A program made the position numbers and the translations under genes. Below, piece after piece: positions 1-11,257 of a stretch of DNA of 64,000 bases. The first letter of the stretch is position 1. Every line of letters starts with the position of its first letter. This DNA comes from Arcuatula senhousia. Lineage: Eukaryota > Mollusca > Bivalvia > Mytilida > Mytilidae. The notes under the pieces were generated by a model. It saw only the letters and a program-made list of their open reading frames with translations. It searched no databases and was not told the DNA's origin. Where the stretch lies: contig CAXARO010000978.1 of assembly GCA_963971305.1 (NCBI GenBank), positions 19,485 to 83,484 of the forward strand. The letters run 5' to 3'.

Positions 1-690
1 TTGTCCCGTCGGACAAGTGACAGCTAAGTTTTACTTGTCCGAAAGTACAAAGTACTTGTCCAAGTTTTTACCTAATGATGTGCCATACTAGTGGCATATA
101 AATGATTTTTTTTTAAATATCAAAAGATTGGACACCTTAACAAACTTTATTTTAATTGTGTTTTCAATTTTCTATGAAGAAATTGTCCTCTTTTGACTAT
201 GACGATAACTTTCAGTTTACAGGATTATTGATCTATTTATATAACTATAATGTCGATCGACGATCTGATTGGCCAATAATTAAATGGTCATGAAAGGAAT
301 GCATGATCATCACTTCCTAGTGCTCTGGTATCTTAGAATGTATTATCAGTTATACAAGAGAAGTTCCGAAAAGCTGATCTCCAATTGGATATGATATATT
401 TAATTGATCAATAGGAACAGGGTTTTAAATAGAATGTTCTATAATTATACTTGGGTTTTCCTTTTTGAGAAAATAAATACAAAATGGTGATCGATTAATA
501 AAATACCGCAAAGTAAGACGTTTCAAACCACAGTTTTTAAAGAAATCAACTTCGGAAACGATGAAACTAGCAAATCAATATAGTTATTATAAATATTTTT
601 TGACTTGCCCAATCCGACAAGCTGGACTTAAGTTTTAGTTGTCCGACTTTGCATTTCACTTGTCCCGGGCAATCGGACAACCGTTAATGT
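1..690. repeat. Diverged direct repeats at the window edge
   Basis: Bases 1-60 and about 600-690 share motifs of the type ACTTGTCC and GTCCGACTTT in the same orientation, with AT-rich sequence between them. No open reading frame or terminal inverted repeat is visible. This is probably a decayed dispersed repeat cut by the window edge. Confidence 0.3.
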
Positions 691-968
691 CGAACACTGA
701 GAGTTCAGGAAAACAAGCGTGCTAAACTGGACGTTGAAGGAAAATTCAGCTCAGGGTACAACTAAAATATTGACATTTCTACAATTATTTGGGAGTGTAA
801 TAGGAGACATAAGAGTAAATATCAAAAGAAAATTTTGATTACATGCAAGAATTTACTAAAAATAGTACATAAGACATAAGACATAATTTATTAGCGAAAC
901 ACATTTACAATAAATGGTCATTGCTAACATATTTTAAAACTAAAAGCTACAAACATAATGGTTACTAA

Positions 969-1802
969 CAGGGGTGGAAAAATTCGTAAGTCCGACGCCC
1001 GGGGCAGTGCAGTTGTAGCTATGGGCATGTTTTTTTTCTCCAGAAAAAAGTCCGTCGGGCCTTTCTATCGAAATCAAAAACTTTATTTCATTTTATTTTA
1101 CATCTGGATTGATAGTTTTCCCTTAAATTTGTTTTGATTTTATCCTAACAACATCGAGAAAGTTACTTCCTGGTTCAGGTAAATATGCAAATTTAAATCC
1201 GAATCATTTTGGTGTTTGACAGTAACCCGTTTTGTGTTCTGATTCAAGCGCTTACTTGAAACTGAATGTTGTTTTATGAAATTTGATTGATTAGTTGATA
1301 GATTGTAAATCTACTTCAAAATCGGAACAGAACAAAAGAAAGGCTAATTGACAACCATTAGGAATCTAAAAGGAAAGTTTAACTGTGAAAAAACGAATCT
1401 GGAACAATGTTAACCATTCGGAAATTAAAGGTTGACATCGGAGTGACAAGAGGAAATAGCCAATTGTCACCAACTACCTGAGCCTTATTGATTCAAGAAA
1501 GCCTATGCCCAACCTTCCAGTCCAAAGACTAAAATCTACTGACAATGAACCAATAATAAATAATCTAAACATTTTGATAACATAAACTGTTTTATTACAG
1601 ATTATATTGCTAATTACAATGTGTTAATTACAAGTCCACTAAATTTTAGGCCAAAATTTTATGCATACAATTTGTTGCCATACTTACCAGTAAAAAATAT
1701 CTTCCTATCAATTGGGCTTTGAGTGACCACAGCCGGGCTTGGGCATTAATAATCTTAAAAAGCCCTGGGCTTGACCTCTGGGAGAAAATTTTTCCACCCC
1801 TG
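969..1802. mobile_element. hAT-like non-autonomous DNA transposon (MITE)
   Basis: The stretch is bounded by perfect 16-bp terminal inverted repeats, CAGGGGTGGAAAAATT at the left and its complement at the right. The CAGGGGTG start is typical of hAT elements. The flanks share TACTAA (963-968 and 1803-1808), a plausible but shortened target duplication; hAT elements normally make 8 bp. No transposase reading frame is present, so it would depend on a transposase made elsewhere. Confidence 0.6.
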
Positions 1803-3082
1803 TACTAAAAAACTACAATTATAATGGTTTGGAGTGACAGAGGAAAGATTGAGATTAATCTTATTACAAGACATAATCATATTGATATTATTATAATTAT
1901 ACAGTGTTGTAAATATTTGTTGTAGAGGAATTAAAGAAAATCAATTAATTATCCCCTTTTAAGTTTAATTTGCCTACTTTGTAGACATTCTTGTATAAAG
2001 TTAGCAGTAAGTTTTAGTATGGTAGGGGATTTGCTTTTGAGTAATTTAAAAATAATACAGTTTGTTAAATTATTAATTTTTGTTATGTATAAGAGTATTC
2101 ATGAGTACATGAGAAGACATGCTGTGTAAAAAGTTAAGACTTACAGATCACCTTTGTTTGTTGGTAGTGTTGGTAATTGGTGTGTGTGTGTGTTTTTGTG
2201 GCTTTTCCCTAAAAATTATTTAGTTCCAATTGTTTAAAAATGTTACCTCATATGAGAGATGAACATACATATTAAATTATTACTAGGAAGTGAAAATGAA
2301 AGTAGAAATTTCTTGAACAAAGGTTCAAACCGAAAATAGAAATATGAAGGTTTGGGTTTCCATTATTTTCCTTAGAAGAGACATATTTTACCAATGCAAA
2401 GGCATAACCCAAAATTATGCTTCTGTTATCCAGTGGTAAATAAGGGAGAATAAGCGTATTTATTCTGTATTTGGTAGTTTTTCTAGTCTGTTTTAGGATT
2501 TTCGATCGCCATTTGTATGTAGCTCACAAATATCACAATTTTCGACAAAACGAAACAATGATCATTTCTTTATTTATGAACACAAAAATGTCAGGGAAAA
2601 ATACATTTAAGAAATACATTAGATTTGTTTAAGTTATTTTCTGTTAGTATTTCATGTCTTTCAAAAACAAAAACAAAACATATTTGTTATAGTTTCGTTT
2701 TTTTTTTATTTTCTAGGATTTTGTTGTTGGAAAAAAAAACAAAGTAGATTTTTTTTACAGTTTAACTGAAACTAGAATGCAGCAGCAGTTATCCAATTTT
2801 ACAAGTTTTCATTAATGTGTGGTAAATAAGTAATGCAAATCATTACATTATCATCATGTACACATAATAAATACTGTTTGAATTTAAAGAATACACACAC
2901 ATGACAAACTAAAAAAAAATACATGAACAAATTGATATAGATCTGTACATGTATTGGTATCGTCAGACAAGTATATATAGATACATGTATATTTACTTTA
3001 GTGTGTCATGTGTTTGAACTTTGATTCTGTTTTTTACTGGGACATTGAACAGTCGGTGTCGGCCCGGTTGTCTGAAGGTCCA
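1803..3082. other. AT-rich intergenic stretch, no gene seen
   Basis: AT-rich sequence with a short TG run near 2178 and homopolymer tracts. No supported reading frame was found. The last ~20 bases (CCCGGTTGTCTGAAGGTCCA) belong to the pre-insertion site of the retrotransposon that follows. Confidence 0.4.
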
Positions 3083-3813
3083 TGTGATGCCTAGGAAATG
3101 GTGGTGGAAAATGAAGTAAATGCGTAGTTTGAATCGTTTATTCCAGAGAGTCTAGTAATTATATCATAGAAAAACATCATTGTTGCATACAACACAGAGA
3201 AAATCCTTTGAATATATACGTAGAAAGATAAACGATCTATACGATTTACTGAAAAGATAAAAAGAAAAACTACTAAGTACAATGAAACTCAAAATTTATC
3301 AAAATCATAAAAAATCATATCAATTACAGTAATAGAAGACCAAATTAACATATTCATAAACCAAAAATAATGATTAAGATGTGTACATGTATGTATGTTT
3401 TTAGTTCTATTGTTTCAAGTATAAGTTTCAGAAATTCTTTTATAAAAATACAAATATATCGATTCGCAGTTAAAATACAGTGAGACTAAGAAAAAATCAA
3501 ACACACCGGTAATAATGTACTATAAATAGATCGACTGACTTGTAATTTAAACTACAAATTAAATATATAGGGCGTGTATAAACAATATAAATACATAGAT
3601 AAACTTAATAATGCTTAATTATAATTAAAATAATCTTTATAAAACAAAACACACACCAATTTAGAAATATTTTTACCAAATTCACAGAGCAAAATTTACG
3701 TGTCTACATCAAAATAACCATTCGGATCTCTCTAATTTTCACAATGTACCAAGTGAGAATCGTCAAAAAATAATTGTTAACATTTACATTGATGACAAGT
3801 TTTGGGCATAACA
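3083..3813 (-). repeat. 3' LTR of the BEL/Pao element
   Basis: This is a 731-bp direct repeat of 9898-10628, starting TGTGATGCC and ending GGGCATAACA in plus orientation. Because the genes read on the minus strand, this copy is the downstream (3') LTR. The purine-rich stretch just inside it (complement of 3814-3828) is a weak polypurine-tract candidate. The 63-codon reading frames inside both LTRs are not genes. Confidence 0.92.
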
Positions 3814-4020
3814 CACCAGCCCTCTAATTGTGGAGCAAAGCAAAACAATTACAAAAATAATGACAAATAAAAAAAATAGAAACTGAAGAAAAAATAACAA
3901 TATGTGTTCCCTACACAAAAATGTTACAAGTACAAAAACCTTCATAATAACCCACAAAGTTTATCTCTCTCAAAAGATATCAATAGTCTAATCAGTACGA
4001 AAAATTTCTATAAGACAAAG

Positions 4021-5109
4021 TTAGATATCATGTTCTAAAATTGTACAGAGTTTGTCTACTGGGCGGGTAAGAGTGTTAGAGCCTACTTTAATCTTCACTT
4101 GACGCACAAGTCCGTTTTTATCTGGAAAAGTCTCTAGCACAATACCAACGGGCCAAGAGTTTCTGGGTGCGTTCGAGTCTGCCACAATGGCAACATCTCC
4201 TACCATAAGATTACGTCGTTCTCTGTTCCATTTCTGTCTTTCCTGTAGAATTGGCAGGTATTCTTTCATCCAACGACTCCAAAACAAATCGGACATGTAT
4301 TGAATTTGCCTCCAACGACGACGGCAATAATTGTCAGTCTTCACGAAAAGTCCAGAGGGTAAGCACGGCTTTCGCTTCAAAAGAAGGATGTGGTTTGGTG
4401 TAAGAGCCTCAATGTCATTCGGATTATCAGTATTCATCGTTATAGGCCGATCGTTGAGTGTTGATTCGATTTCGCACATTAATGTTTGTAGTCCATCGTC
4501 ATCAAGAACTTGTTCACGAAGAACACTGTTCATCGCTTTTCGGATGCTCCTGATCAACCTTTCCCAAATGCCTCCAAAATGAGAACCGTAAGGGGGGTTG
4601 AACTGCCATTCGATGCCTTTACTCAACATACATTGTTCAATCTGGTTAACGTTCCATTCATCCAGCGCTCGCTTCAGCTCTCGTTCTGCACCGACAAAGT
4701 TGGTACCGTTATCGGATCGAATCTTCTTAACCTGACCACGTCTAGCAATGAATCTCCGTAGAACGTTTATGAATGAATCTGTGTCCAACGATGCTGCTAC
4801 TTCTAGATGTACTGCGCGACTTGCCATACATGTGAAAATCACACCATAACGCTTTATTCGTGATCGTCTTTGCTTAACCTCGAACGGTCCAAAGTAGTCT
4901 ACGCCAACAACTGTGAATGGCGGTTCATCGGGTCTTACGCGATCTTCAGGTAAGTTTGACATTTTTTGTTGTGATAATGGTTTACTTACACGTCTACACG
5001 TGACACACTTAGAAATTAGACTTCGAATTAATGACGGTGCGTTGGGTATCCAATATTTCTCTCGGAGACGTGATAGCATCTGATTCCGTCCACAATGAAG
5101 AAATTCCAA
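4021..5109 (-). CDS. BEL/Pao pol 3' part: integrase core and C-terminal domain (frame-disrupted)
   Basis: This 362-codon frame encodes the end of the polyprotein. It begins in the integrase zinc-binding region (HCGRNQML, then CVTCRR). It continues with the integrase catalytic core, whose acidic residues are visible in VGVDYFGPF, SDNGTNFVGA and GGIWERLIRSIRKA. It ends with the small C-terminal domain usual in BEL elements (WPVGIVLETFPDKNGLVR). The integrase inserts the reverse-transcribed DNA into the host genome. The first methionine is not a real start: in the intact family this sequence continues from the upstream gag-pol frame, which stops at 5160. A single-base indel between about 5163 and 5195 puts the two parts in different frames. 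It could be a true mutation or an assembly error in an A-rich tract. Confidence 0.88.
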   Translation of the reverse strand: MEFLHCGRNQMLSRLREKYWIPNAPSLIRSLISKCVTCRRVSKPLSQQKMSNLPEDRVRPDEPPFTVVGVDYFGPFEVKQRRSRIKRYGVIFTCMASRAVHLEVAASLDTDSFINVLRRFIARRGQVKKIRSDNGTNFVGAERELKRALDEWNVNQIEQCMLSKGIEWQFNPPYGSHFGGIWERLIRSIRKAMNSVLREQVLDDDGLQTLMCEIESTLNDRPITMNTDNPNDIEALTPNHILLLKRKPCLPSGLFVKTDNYCRRRWRQIQYMSDLFWSRWMKEYLPILQERQKWNRERRNLMVGDVAIVADSNAPRNSWPVGIVLETFPDKNGLVRQVKIKVGSNTLTRPVDKLCTILEHDI

Positions 5110-5159
5110 ATGAATATGTCGAAGAATAAGAGTAGCTACATAACTCGTTTTCGGAACTA

Positions 5160-8100
5160 TCAGAGGATGTTTACTTTCTTCATTTTCGATTCAACAAGGC
5201 GACCACCAACACGAATCAACCCTTCATCTATGATTGGATCCATTTTTCTAATACTACTATTTGCTTTAAGCACTTTCTTCTCCACCAAAGAATTTATTTC
5301 ATCTTGAAATTCACACTTTTGAATGAAAACTATGATAGATTTTTCAGCACTTTCTAAATCTTGAACAGAGAGCTTAGTTTCACGGTGGCTTTCACTAGTT
5401 GTTTTAGCTGAATCTTTTGTATAGTTCTGTTTCCTTTGACGGACACGATGACGTAACATTTCCCGCACTTTCAAAAGCCAAGCGACGTTCCGTTTCAGTT
5501 TTATCCATGACGAATGGTACTCAATCACTTTCATTATAATCGAACTCGCATCGTTGTTTTCGCCTACTTCACTAACATGTGCTATAGAAACTATCTGCTT
5601 AACTTCGGGATCGCTTTTCGATACATGCTTGAAATTGTCTGACGGCAGTTGCGGCCACGAATCCTCGCTTTGCCATAAGAACTCGGGTGCTCGTATCCAC
5701 TCCTTTTCAAGTGTGTCAATCGTCGATATACCTCTAGACGCATGATCTGCGGGATTAAGTTTCGTATTTATGTACCTCCAATTTTCTGTTTCTGACCCTT
5801 CGTGAATTACCGCAAGTCTATTTGCTACAAACGTTTGAAATCGAGCCGATGTATTCCAAATGTACCTCAAAACCGACATGCTATCTGTCCAAAAAATTGA
5901 TAGTTGTATCCGTATCTCTAGCTCGTTGAGTAACAGTCTGTTAGTTCTGACGGCAACGGTTGCGGCTGTGAGCTCGAGTCTTGGGATAGTTGTTTGTTTC
6001 AACGGACAAACACGTGACTTTCCAATCAAAAAGGAACAATGGCCATCTCCGTACTGGTTTTCAAGTCGCAAATACGAGACGGTTCCATAACCTATTTCAC
6101 TGGCGTCTGAAAAATGATGCAATTCAGCGCAACGCACGTCTTGGAATCCCCTAACCTTTAAACATCTATCAACACTGAATTCGGATAACAATTTCAAGTC
6201 GTTAAACCATGCTGACCATTTAGCTTCTAGCTCTGTAGGAATAGCGTCGTCCCATCCAAGATTTAATTTGCAAAGTTCCTGTAGTATCAACTTAGCACGA
6301 AGCATAAAAGGCGCTAGAAATCCAAGAGGATCGTAAACACTGCTCAACATGGAAAGAATTCCTCTACGGGTTTTCGGACGCTCGCTTACTGAGACCTTGA
6401 ACACGAATTTGTCCATTTCGACGCACCAGCTTACACCTAGAGCTCGGTCGATTGGTAGATCCTGATGATCGAGATCCATGTCCATTATCTCCTTCGATCT
6501 ATCGGATAACGGAATGGAACGCACAACTTCACGGCTGTTGCTAATCCATTTAGCGATGTTGAAACCTCCTCTATGCAAAAGGGATCGCAAATCTTTCACT
6601 AACGCTATGCCCTCATCGACGGTTTTAACGGATTTCAAACAGTCATCCACATAGAAATTGTTCAAAACCGTGTCAATAACGCTTTGACCGAAATGACCTA
6701 TACCATCTTCCGCTGTCCTTCTTAACGCAAAGTTGACGCAACCCGGAGAGGACGTGGCGCCAAATATATGAACGGTCATCCAATATTCGATCGGTTCCTT
6801 GGACGTGTCTCCGTTTTCCCACCAGAGAAATCTCAGATAATTTGAGTCGCATTTCGGTAAGCGCACTTGATGGAACATGCTGTCTATGTCTCCCATTACG
6901 GCTATTTCATCTTGTCTAAATCTCAATAACGTTCCTACCAGAGAGCTGGTAAGATTCGGACCTTGTAATAAACGCTCGTTGAGTGAGGCGCCTTTGAACT
7001 TTGCGGCACAATCAAACACTACTCGAAGTTTTTTCTTCTTAGGGTGGTATACCCCGTGATGCGGCAAGTACCAAACGTGACCGTCGTCCCTAGAAAGTTC
7101 GGATTCCGGTACTTTCTGTGCGTGACCGGCACTAATCAATTTATTCATAAACTTTCCGTAATCTTCTCGAAAGCTATTGTCATTTTCGAACCGCTTACCG
7201 AGTAACGCTAATCTCTGCTTAGCCTGAGCTCTATTATTCGGCATTATGTTATCCTTTGACTTAAACGGAAGGCTAATGATATAATGTCCATCTTGCAAAT
7301 GAATTGACTCCGATACAAGTCCTAGAAATTGTTTGTCCTCTCTTGACGGTGATTCCACATCATCTATAATCCGCTCATTAAAATCATGGTTGTAATGATT
7401 TTTGATTTGCTCGTCCAACGACACAAAAGGCGAAACTTTAATACGATTACACGTTCTAGCAAGTACTTCGGTTTCGTCGTCACAAATCACGCTAATTGGG
7501 CCGTTGATTACCCAACCTAGTAACGTTTCTACGGCAAATGGACCATTATCAACACTCGGAATGACGTTCCAGGGTTCCATAGCCCGCGGCACGTTAATTC
7601 CTATCAAAAGACCTACGTGATGATTCTCGATACGCTGTAAGTTGACGTCTCGCAAGTATGATAACTTTTCTACAGATTCTTCAGACATAATATCTTTTTC
7701 GGACACTGGTAATGTTTCCTGTAAATACACGGGAGGAAGCTCTATTGAATTTTCACCGTTAAGGTCGCTAACTTCTAATCCGCGAAACAGTGTACTCTCT
7801 CTAACGTCCTGATGACCCATTGTCGTCAAGTTTAGTTTAGTTGTTTTACCTCTTAGATTTAATTGATGCATTATCTCTTCAGAACAGAAAGTAGCATTAC
7901 TACCGCAATCTAGAAACGCATAAGTTTCAACATATTTGTCGCTGTCAATGTGCTTTACACGAACTGGCAAGATCGGCAGCGCTTGTACTAACGTGTTGCC
8001 AGCCCTCATACAAGTGGTAGAGTTAGTTGCGGTTTTCAAAGAATGATCACTTGTGGCGCTACTATTCCCGGTATCGCTGTTCTGTACGCGTGGATCTACG

Positions 8101-9881
8101 TGTAGAATATACGGGTGTCCTTTACTACACTTCGAACATGTGAGTTTCGATCGGCAGAATGATTTCGTGTGACCGTACTTTAAGCACGCAAAGCAAAGTC
8201 CTTTCGATTTCAGAAAAGCATATCTGTCTTTCAAGCTTTTTTCCATTAATTTGGTGCACTTGCTCAAAGAATGACTTGATCCTTCACAAAATAAACATGG
8301 AGTTGAAAAAGCGTTCTTTGTATAAGTCGCAGCATTCTCGATTCCTGTGGTTTCATTACTTGGACTGACCTTTCCTGTCTCACTTGACGTTGTCGCGAAT
8401 GACTTCCTTGAAGCACCTGTTGATTTAGCTTTTGAGTCTTGTTTCTTAGCTGATGATGCACTTAGTACTTCTCGTCCGTAAACTGGATCATTTGCCTTTT
8501 TAGCCTCTCGTTTTACAAAGTTCACGAGTGTCTCGAACTTTACAGTATTCCTAGCAGTTTTCGTCTCGTACACGATGTTTCGCCACTTTTCATGTAAGCT
8601 GTACGGCAATTTCATAACAAGATGTTTCAAGCTTTCTGAATATTCAAGTACCTTTGCAGCTTCAACACCATTAACGGCATATAAACACTCTTGAAGAAAG
8701 ATTGCATATTCGTCCAAACCTTTAGCGTTTTCCGGTTTTATTTGCGGCCAATCCATCGCTCGTTTCACATATGAATGCGCTATAACGTCCGAATCGCCGT
8801 AACGTTCTTCGAATTCCCGAAATGTCATATCATAACCAACATTAGCATCTAGATGTGAAAATCCCATCGCTATTCTGTGCGGTTCACCGATCGTAAACTG
8901 TAACAAAAAGTTAAGTCGTTCTTCGTAGGAATCGGTGTTAGCCACTATTCTAGAGTCGAATTGACGTAGAAATCGTTTATAGTGCATCGGGTTTCCGTCG
9001 AACTTTTGGATGTCAGCTTTAGGTTTGTTTAATTCACGAGCGATTGACGTCTGTGTCAAACCTACGGGAGCGTGCGTATCAGCGGCAAATGTACTTCCCG
9101 GGTTCCAAGCTGGAACAGTAGGATCAAGAAAGGAAAAAGTTTGCTGAGGTTTAGGCTCGGCTTTAACTGTAGGCTCAGTAGGTGCGTTAAATACTAATCG
9201 TTCTAGTTGTTCCCGGTCGTCGTGAACACTTCGTTCTATTTCATCAATAACTTTGGATTTTGCCTCACTAACTTGAATTTCTGTCTTTAGCTTTAACTCT
9301 TCTTCCTTGAATTTAAGCCTGAGCTTTGCTTCTTCGAGACTTTTCTGTTCTTCTAAAGACTTAGCACGAGCTAACAGTTCAGCTTTTCGGGTTTCCTCTT
9401 TAAGCTTTGCAGCTGACAACTGGCTGGATCTTGCACTTCCACGTGACCTTGTACTTCTTGCACTGATATTCGAACGAGCGTCGTCTTGTGTTGTTGTCTT
9501 AGGGTTTTCAGGAACTGTCTGTGTTTTGTGTAACAAAAACCACTGTTGTATTGATTGCTTTAAACCAAGGAATTTGCTGTTGTAATCTTCGAACCACGCA
9601 GTGTCAATGTGTTTTTCGTTCATATCTTTTATCATGTTCTGAAGATTTACGTTAAACTCTAACAACTGGTCGTATTCGGACATCCATTTGGTGTAAATTG
9701 TCTTCACTTCACTTTGATCCGTAGAACTTTGAATTTTATCTTGTAACGTCTTGCTTGTATTGTTCAATGCATTTATCATTCTTGAACGTTCTTTCTTCTT
9801 TAGATCTATAGTATATTCATAACCTTTGTCCGTCATTGTCCTTTCACGTTTATCGCTGGTCTTTTCGTCCTTTCCGCTCAT
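5160..9881 (-). CDS. BEL/Pao gag-pol polyprotein (gag, protease, RT, RNase H)
   Basis: A 1573-codon frame starts 16 bp inside the 5' LTR. The N-terminal third is a charged, coiled-coil-like gag followed by zinc-knuckle cysteine motifs near residues 530-600 (CLFCEGSSHSLSKC, CFACLKYGHTKSFC). The aspartic protease is marked by FLDCGSNATF near residue 658. Reverse transcriptase covers roughly residues 900-1200 with the catalytic FYVDDC near 1077. RNase H follows, with acidic residues in FSDASEIGYG (about 1257), PRLELTAA and FWTDSMSVL. The frame enters the integrase zinc-binding domain (GLIRVGGRL) and then stops prematurely at 5160. Within the element it would supply all functions except the integrase core. 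The domains look undamaged apart from the terminal frameshift, so the copy is recent. Confidence 0.93.
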   Translation of the reverse strand: MSGKDEKTSDKRERTMTDKGYEYTIDLKKKERSRMINALNNTSKTLQDKIQSSTDQSEVKTIYTKWMSEYDQLLEFNVNLQNMIKDMNEKHIDTAWFEDYNSKFLGLKQSIQQWFLLHKTQTVPENPKTTTQDDARSNISARSTRSRGSARSSQLSAAKLKEETRKAELLARAKSLEEQKSLEEAKLRLKFKEEELKLKTEIQVSEAKSKVIDEIERSVHDDREQLERLVFNAPTEPTVKAEPKPQQTFSFLDPTVPAWNPGSTFAADTHAPVGLTQTSIARELNKPKADIQKFDGNPMHYKRFLRQFDSRIVANTDSYEERLNFLLQFTIGEPHRIAMGFSHLDANVGYDMTFREFEERYGDSDVIAHSYVKRAMDWPQIKPENAKGLDEYAIFLQECLYAVNGVEAAKVLEYSESLKHLVMKLPYSLHEKWRNIVYETKTARNTVKFETLVNFVKREAKKANDPVYGREVLSASSAKKQDSKAKSTGASRKSFATTSSETGKVSPSNETTGIENAATYTKNAFSTPCLFCEGSSHSLSKCTKLMEKSLKDRYAFLKSKGLCFACLKYGHTKSFCRSKLTCSKCSKGHPYILHVDPRVQNSDTGNSSATSDHSLKTATNSTTCMRAGNTLVQALPILPVRVKHIDSDKYVETYAFLDCGSNATFCSEEIMHQLNLRGKTTKLNLTTMGHQDVRESTLFRGLEVSDLNGENSIELPPVYLQETLPVSEKDIMSEESVEKLSYLRDVNLQRIENHHVGLLIGINVPRAMEPWNVIPSVDNGPFAVETLLGWVINGPISVICDDETEVLARTCNRIKVSPFVSLDEQIKNHYNHDFNERIIDDVESPSREDKQFLGLVSESIHLQDGHYIISLPFKSKDNIMPNNRAQAKQRLALLGKRFENDNSFREDYGKFMNKLISAGHAQKVPESELSRDDGHVWYLPHHGVYHPKKKKLRVVFDCAAKFKGASLNERLLQGPNLTSSLVGTLLRFRQDEIAVMGDIDSMFHQVRLPKCDSNYLRFLWWENGDTSKEPIEYWMTVHIFGATSSPGCVNFALRRTAEDGIGHFGQSVIDTVLNNFYVDDCLKSVKTVDEGIALVKDLRSLLHRGGFNIAKWISNSREVVRSIPLSDRSKEIMDMDLDHQDLPIDRALGVSWCVEMDKFVFKVSVSERPKTRRGILSMLSSVYDPLGFLAPFMLRAKLILQELCKLNLGWDDAIPTELEAKWSAWFNDLKLLSEFSVDRCLKVRGFQDVRCAELHHFSDASEIGYGTVSYLRLENQYGDGHCSFLIGKSRVCPLKQTTIPRLELTAATVAVRTNRLLLNELEIRIQLSIFWTDSMSVLRYIWNTSARFQTFVANRLAVIHEGSETENWRYINTKLNPADHASRGISTIDTLEKEWIRAPEFLWQSEDSWPQLPSDNFKHVSKSDPEVKQIVSIAHVSEVGENNDASSIIMKVIEYHSSWIKLKRNVAWLLKVREMLRHRVRQRKQNYTKDSAKTTSESHRETKLSVQDLESAEKSIIVFIQKCEFQDEINSLVEKKVLKANSSIRKMDPIIDEGLIRVGGRLVESKMKKVNIL

Positions 9882-9897
9882 TCTAAATTGTAAATAA

Positions 9898-10628
9898 TGT
9901 GATGCCTAGGAAATGGTGGTGGAAAGTGAAGTAAATGCGTAGTTTGAATCGTTTATTCCAGAGAGTCTAGTAATTATATCATAGAAAAACATCATTGTTG
10001 CATTCAACACAGAGAAAATCCTTTGAATATATACGTAGAAAGATAAACGATCTATACGATTTACTGAAAAGATAAAAAGAAAAACTACTAAGTACAATGA
10101 AACTCAAAATTTATCAAAATCATAAAAAATCATATCAATTACAGTAATAGAAGACCAAATTAACATATTCATGAACCAAAAATAATGATTAAGATGTGTA
10201 CATGTATGTATGTTTTTAGTTCTATTGTTTCAAGTATAAGTTTCAGAAATTCTTTTATAAAAATACAAATATATCGATTCGCAGTTAAAATACAGTGAGA
10301 CTAAGAAAAAATCAAACACACCGGTAATAATGTACTATAAATAGATCGACTGACTTGTAATTTAAACTACAAATTAAATATATCGGGCGTGTATAAACAA
10401 TATAAATACATAGATAAACTTAATAATGCTTAATTATAATTGAAATAATCTTTATAAAACAAAACACTCACCAATTTAGAAATATTTCCACCAAATTCAC
10501 AGAGCAAAATTTACGTGTCTACATCAAAATAACCATTCGGATCTCTCTAATTTTCACAATGTACCAAGTGAGAATCGTCAAAAAATAATTGTTAACATTT
10601 ACATTGATGACAAGTTTTGGGCATAACA
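9898..10628 (-). repeat. 5' LTR of the BEL/Pao element
   Basis: The direct repeat partner of 3083-3813, 731 bp, at the upstream side of the minus-strand genes, so it should carry the element's promoter. The GTCCA target duplication follows immediately at 10629-10633. Confidence 0.92.
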
Positions 10629-10700
10629 GTCCACGAGTCCGAAGGTTCGCTAGTCCGAGGGTCCACTATTCCGAAGGTTCGGTAGTCCGAAAACATCAGG
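10629..10700. repeat. Left inverted minisatellite end of an older element
   Basis: Short tandem units of about 17-20 bp (pattern AGTCCGAAGGTTCG). The complement of the same motif is tandemly repeated at 12818-12945 (pattern GGCCTTCGGACTAGTGG). Together they look like the ends of a foldback-type element of about 2.3 kb before the BEL insertion, which split its left end (3062-3082). Confidence 0.5.
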
Positions 10701-10797
10701 ATTTATTTACTGGTTTAACCCATCATTTCTTTTGAAATGCCTGTACCAAGTCAGGACCATTGCAATCGTCAATTTTTCCGGCATGTCTTCCATATTT

Positions 10798-11215
10798 CGT
10801 TTTTATACCCCCACTCGTAAGAGAGGGGGCTATATTGCAATCACCTTGTCAGTCCATCTGTCGGTCTGTAACACACTTTCGTAACAGATTTCTCAGGTTC
10901 TACTAAAGTGATTGATTTTAAATTTGGTATACAGCTTCAGCATAATGAGTTGTATCACGCCTCCCCTTTCCAGGTCAGTCGCGCATCCACTTCCTGTTTT
11001 CTGAGCTGACTTAGACTTCTTTAAGGGTCAAAAATAGAAAAAATTTCGTAACAGATTTCTCGGCTTCTACTGAAGGGATTGATCTCAAATTTGGTATACA
11101 GCTTAAGCATGATTAGTTGTATTGTGCCTCCCCTTTCCATGTCAGTTCCATATCTATTTCCTGTTTTCTGACTGATTGAGTGGGGTTATTATTAGCACAA
11201 CTAAGTGCCACCCCT
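10798..11215. repeat. TATACCCCC-hairpin repeat with two internal copies
   Basis: Starts with a GC-rich hairpin (ATACCCCCACTCGTAAGAG followed by AGGGGGCTAT) and holds two diverged ~170-bp internal repeats that share CGTAACAGATTTCTC and AAATTTGGTATACAGCTT. A similar hairpin ends the repeat at 28290-28333, so this is a dispersed family. Confidence 0.5.
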
Positions 11216-11257
11216 AGTTTCTCTTCGACATTAAGATTGCTCCTCCAAGTTCAGTAA

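Larger units (their letters stand above)
3083..10628 (-). mobile_element. BEL/Pao LTR retrotransposon, nearly intact
   Basis: Two direct 731-bp repeats (3083-3813 and 9898-10628), each starting TG and ending CA, enclose a minus-strand gag-pol region. The element is flanked by a perfect 5-bp target duplication, GTCCA (3078-3082 and 10629-10633). By eye the LTRs differ at about eight positions (about 1%), which suggests a young insertion. Domain order is gag with zinc knuckles, protease, reverse transcriptase, RNase H, integrase, which is the BEL/Pao order. The coding region starts only ~16 bp inside the 5' LTR (sense orientation), and I found no convincing tRNA primer-binding site there. One frameshift in the integrase zinc-binding region breaks the polyprotein. 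The insertion lies in the left end of an older repeat whose right end is near 12.9 kb. Confidence 0.93.

Noticed and set aside
3091..3282. A 63-codon minus-strand frame repeated at 9906-10097
   Set aside because: It lies inside both LTRs of the BEL/Pao element and is a by-product of the LTR duplication.
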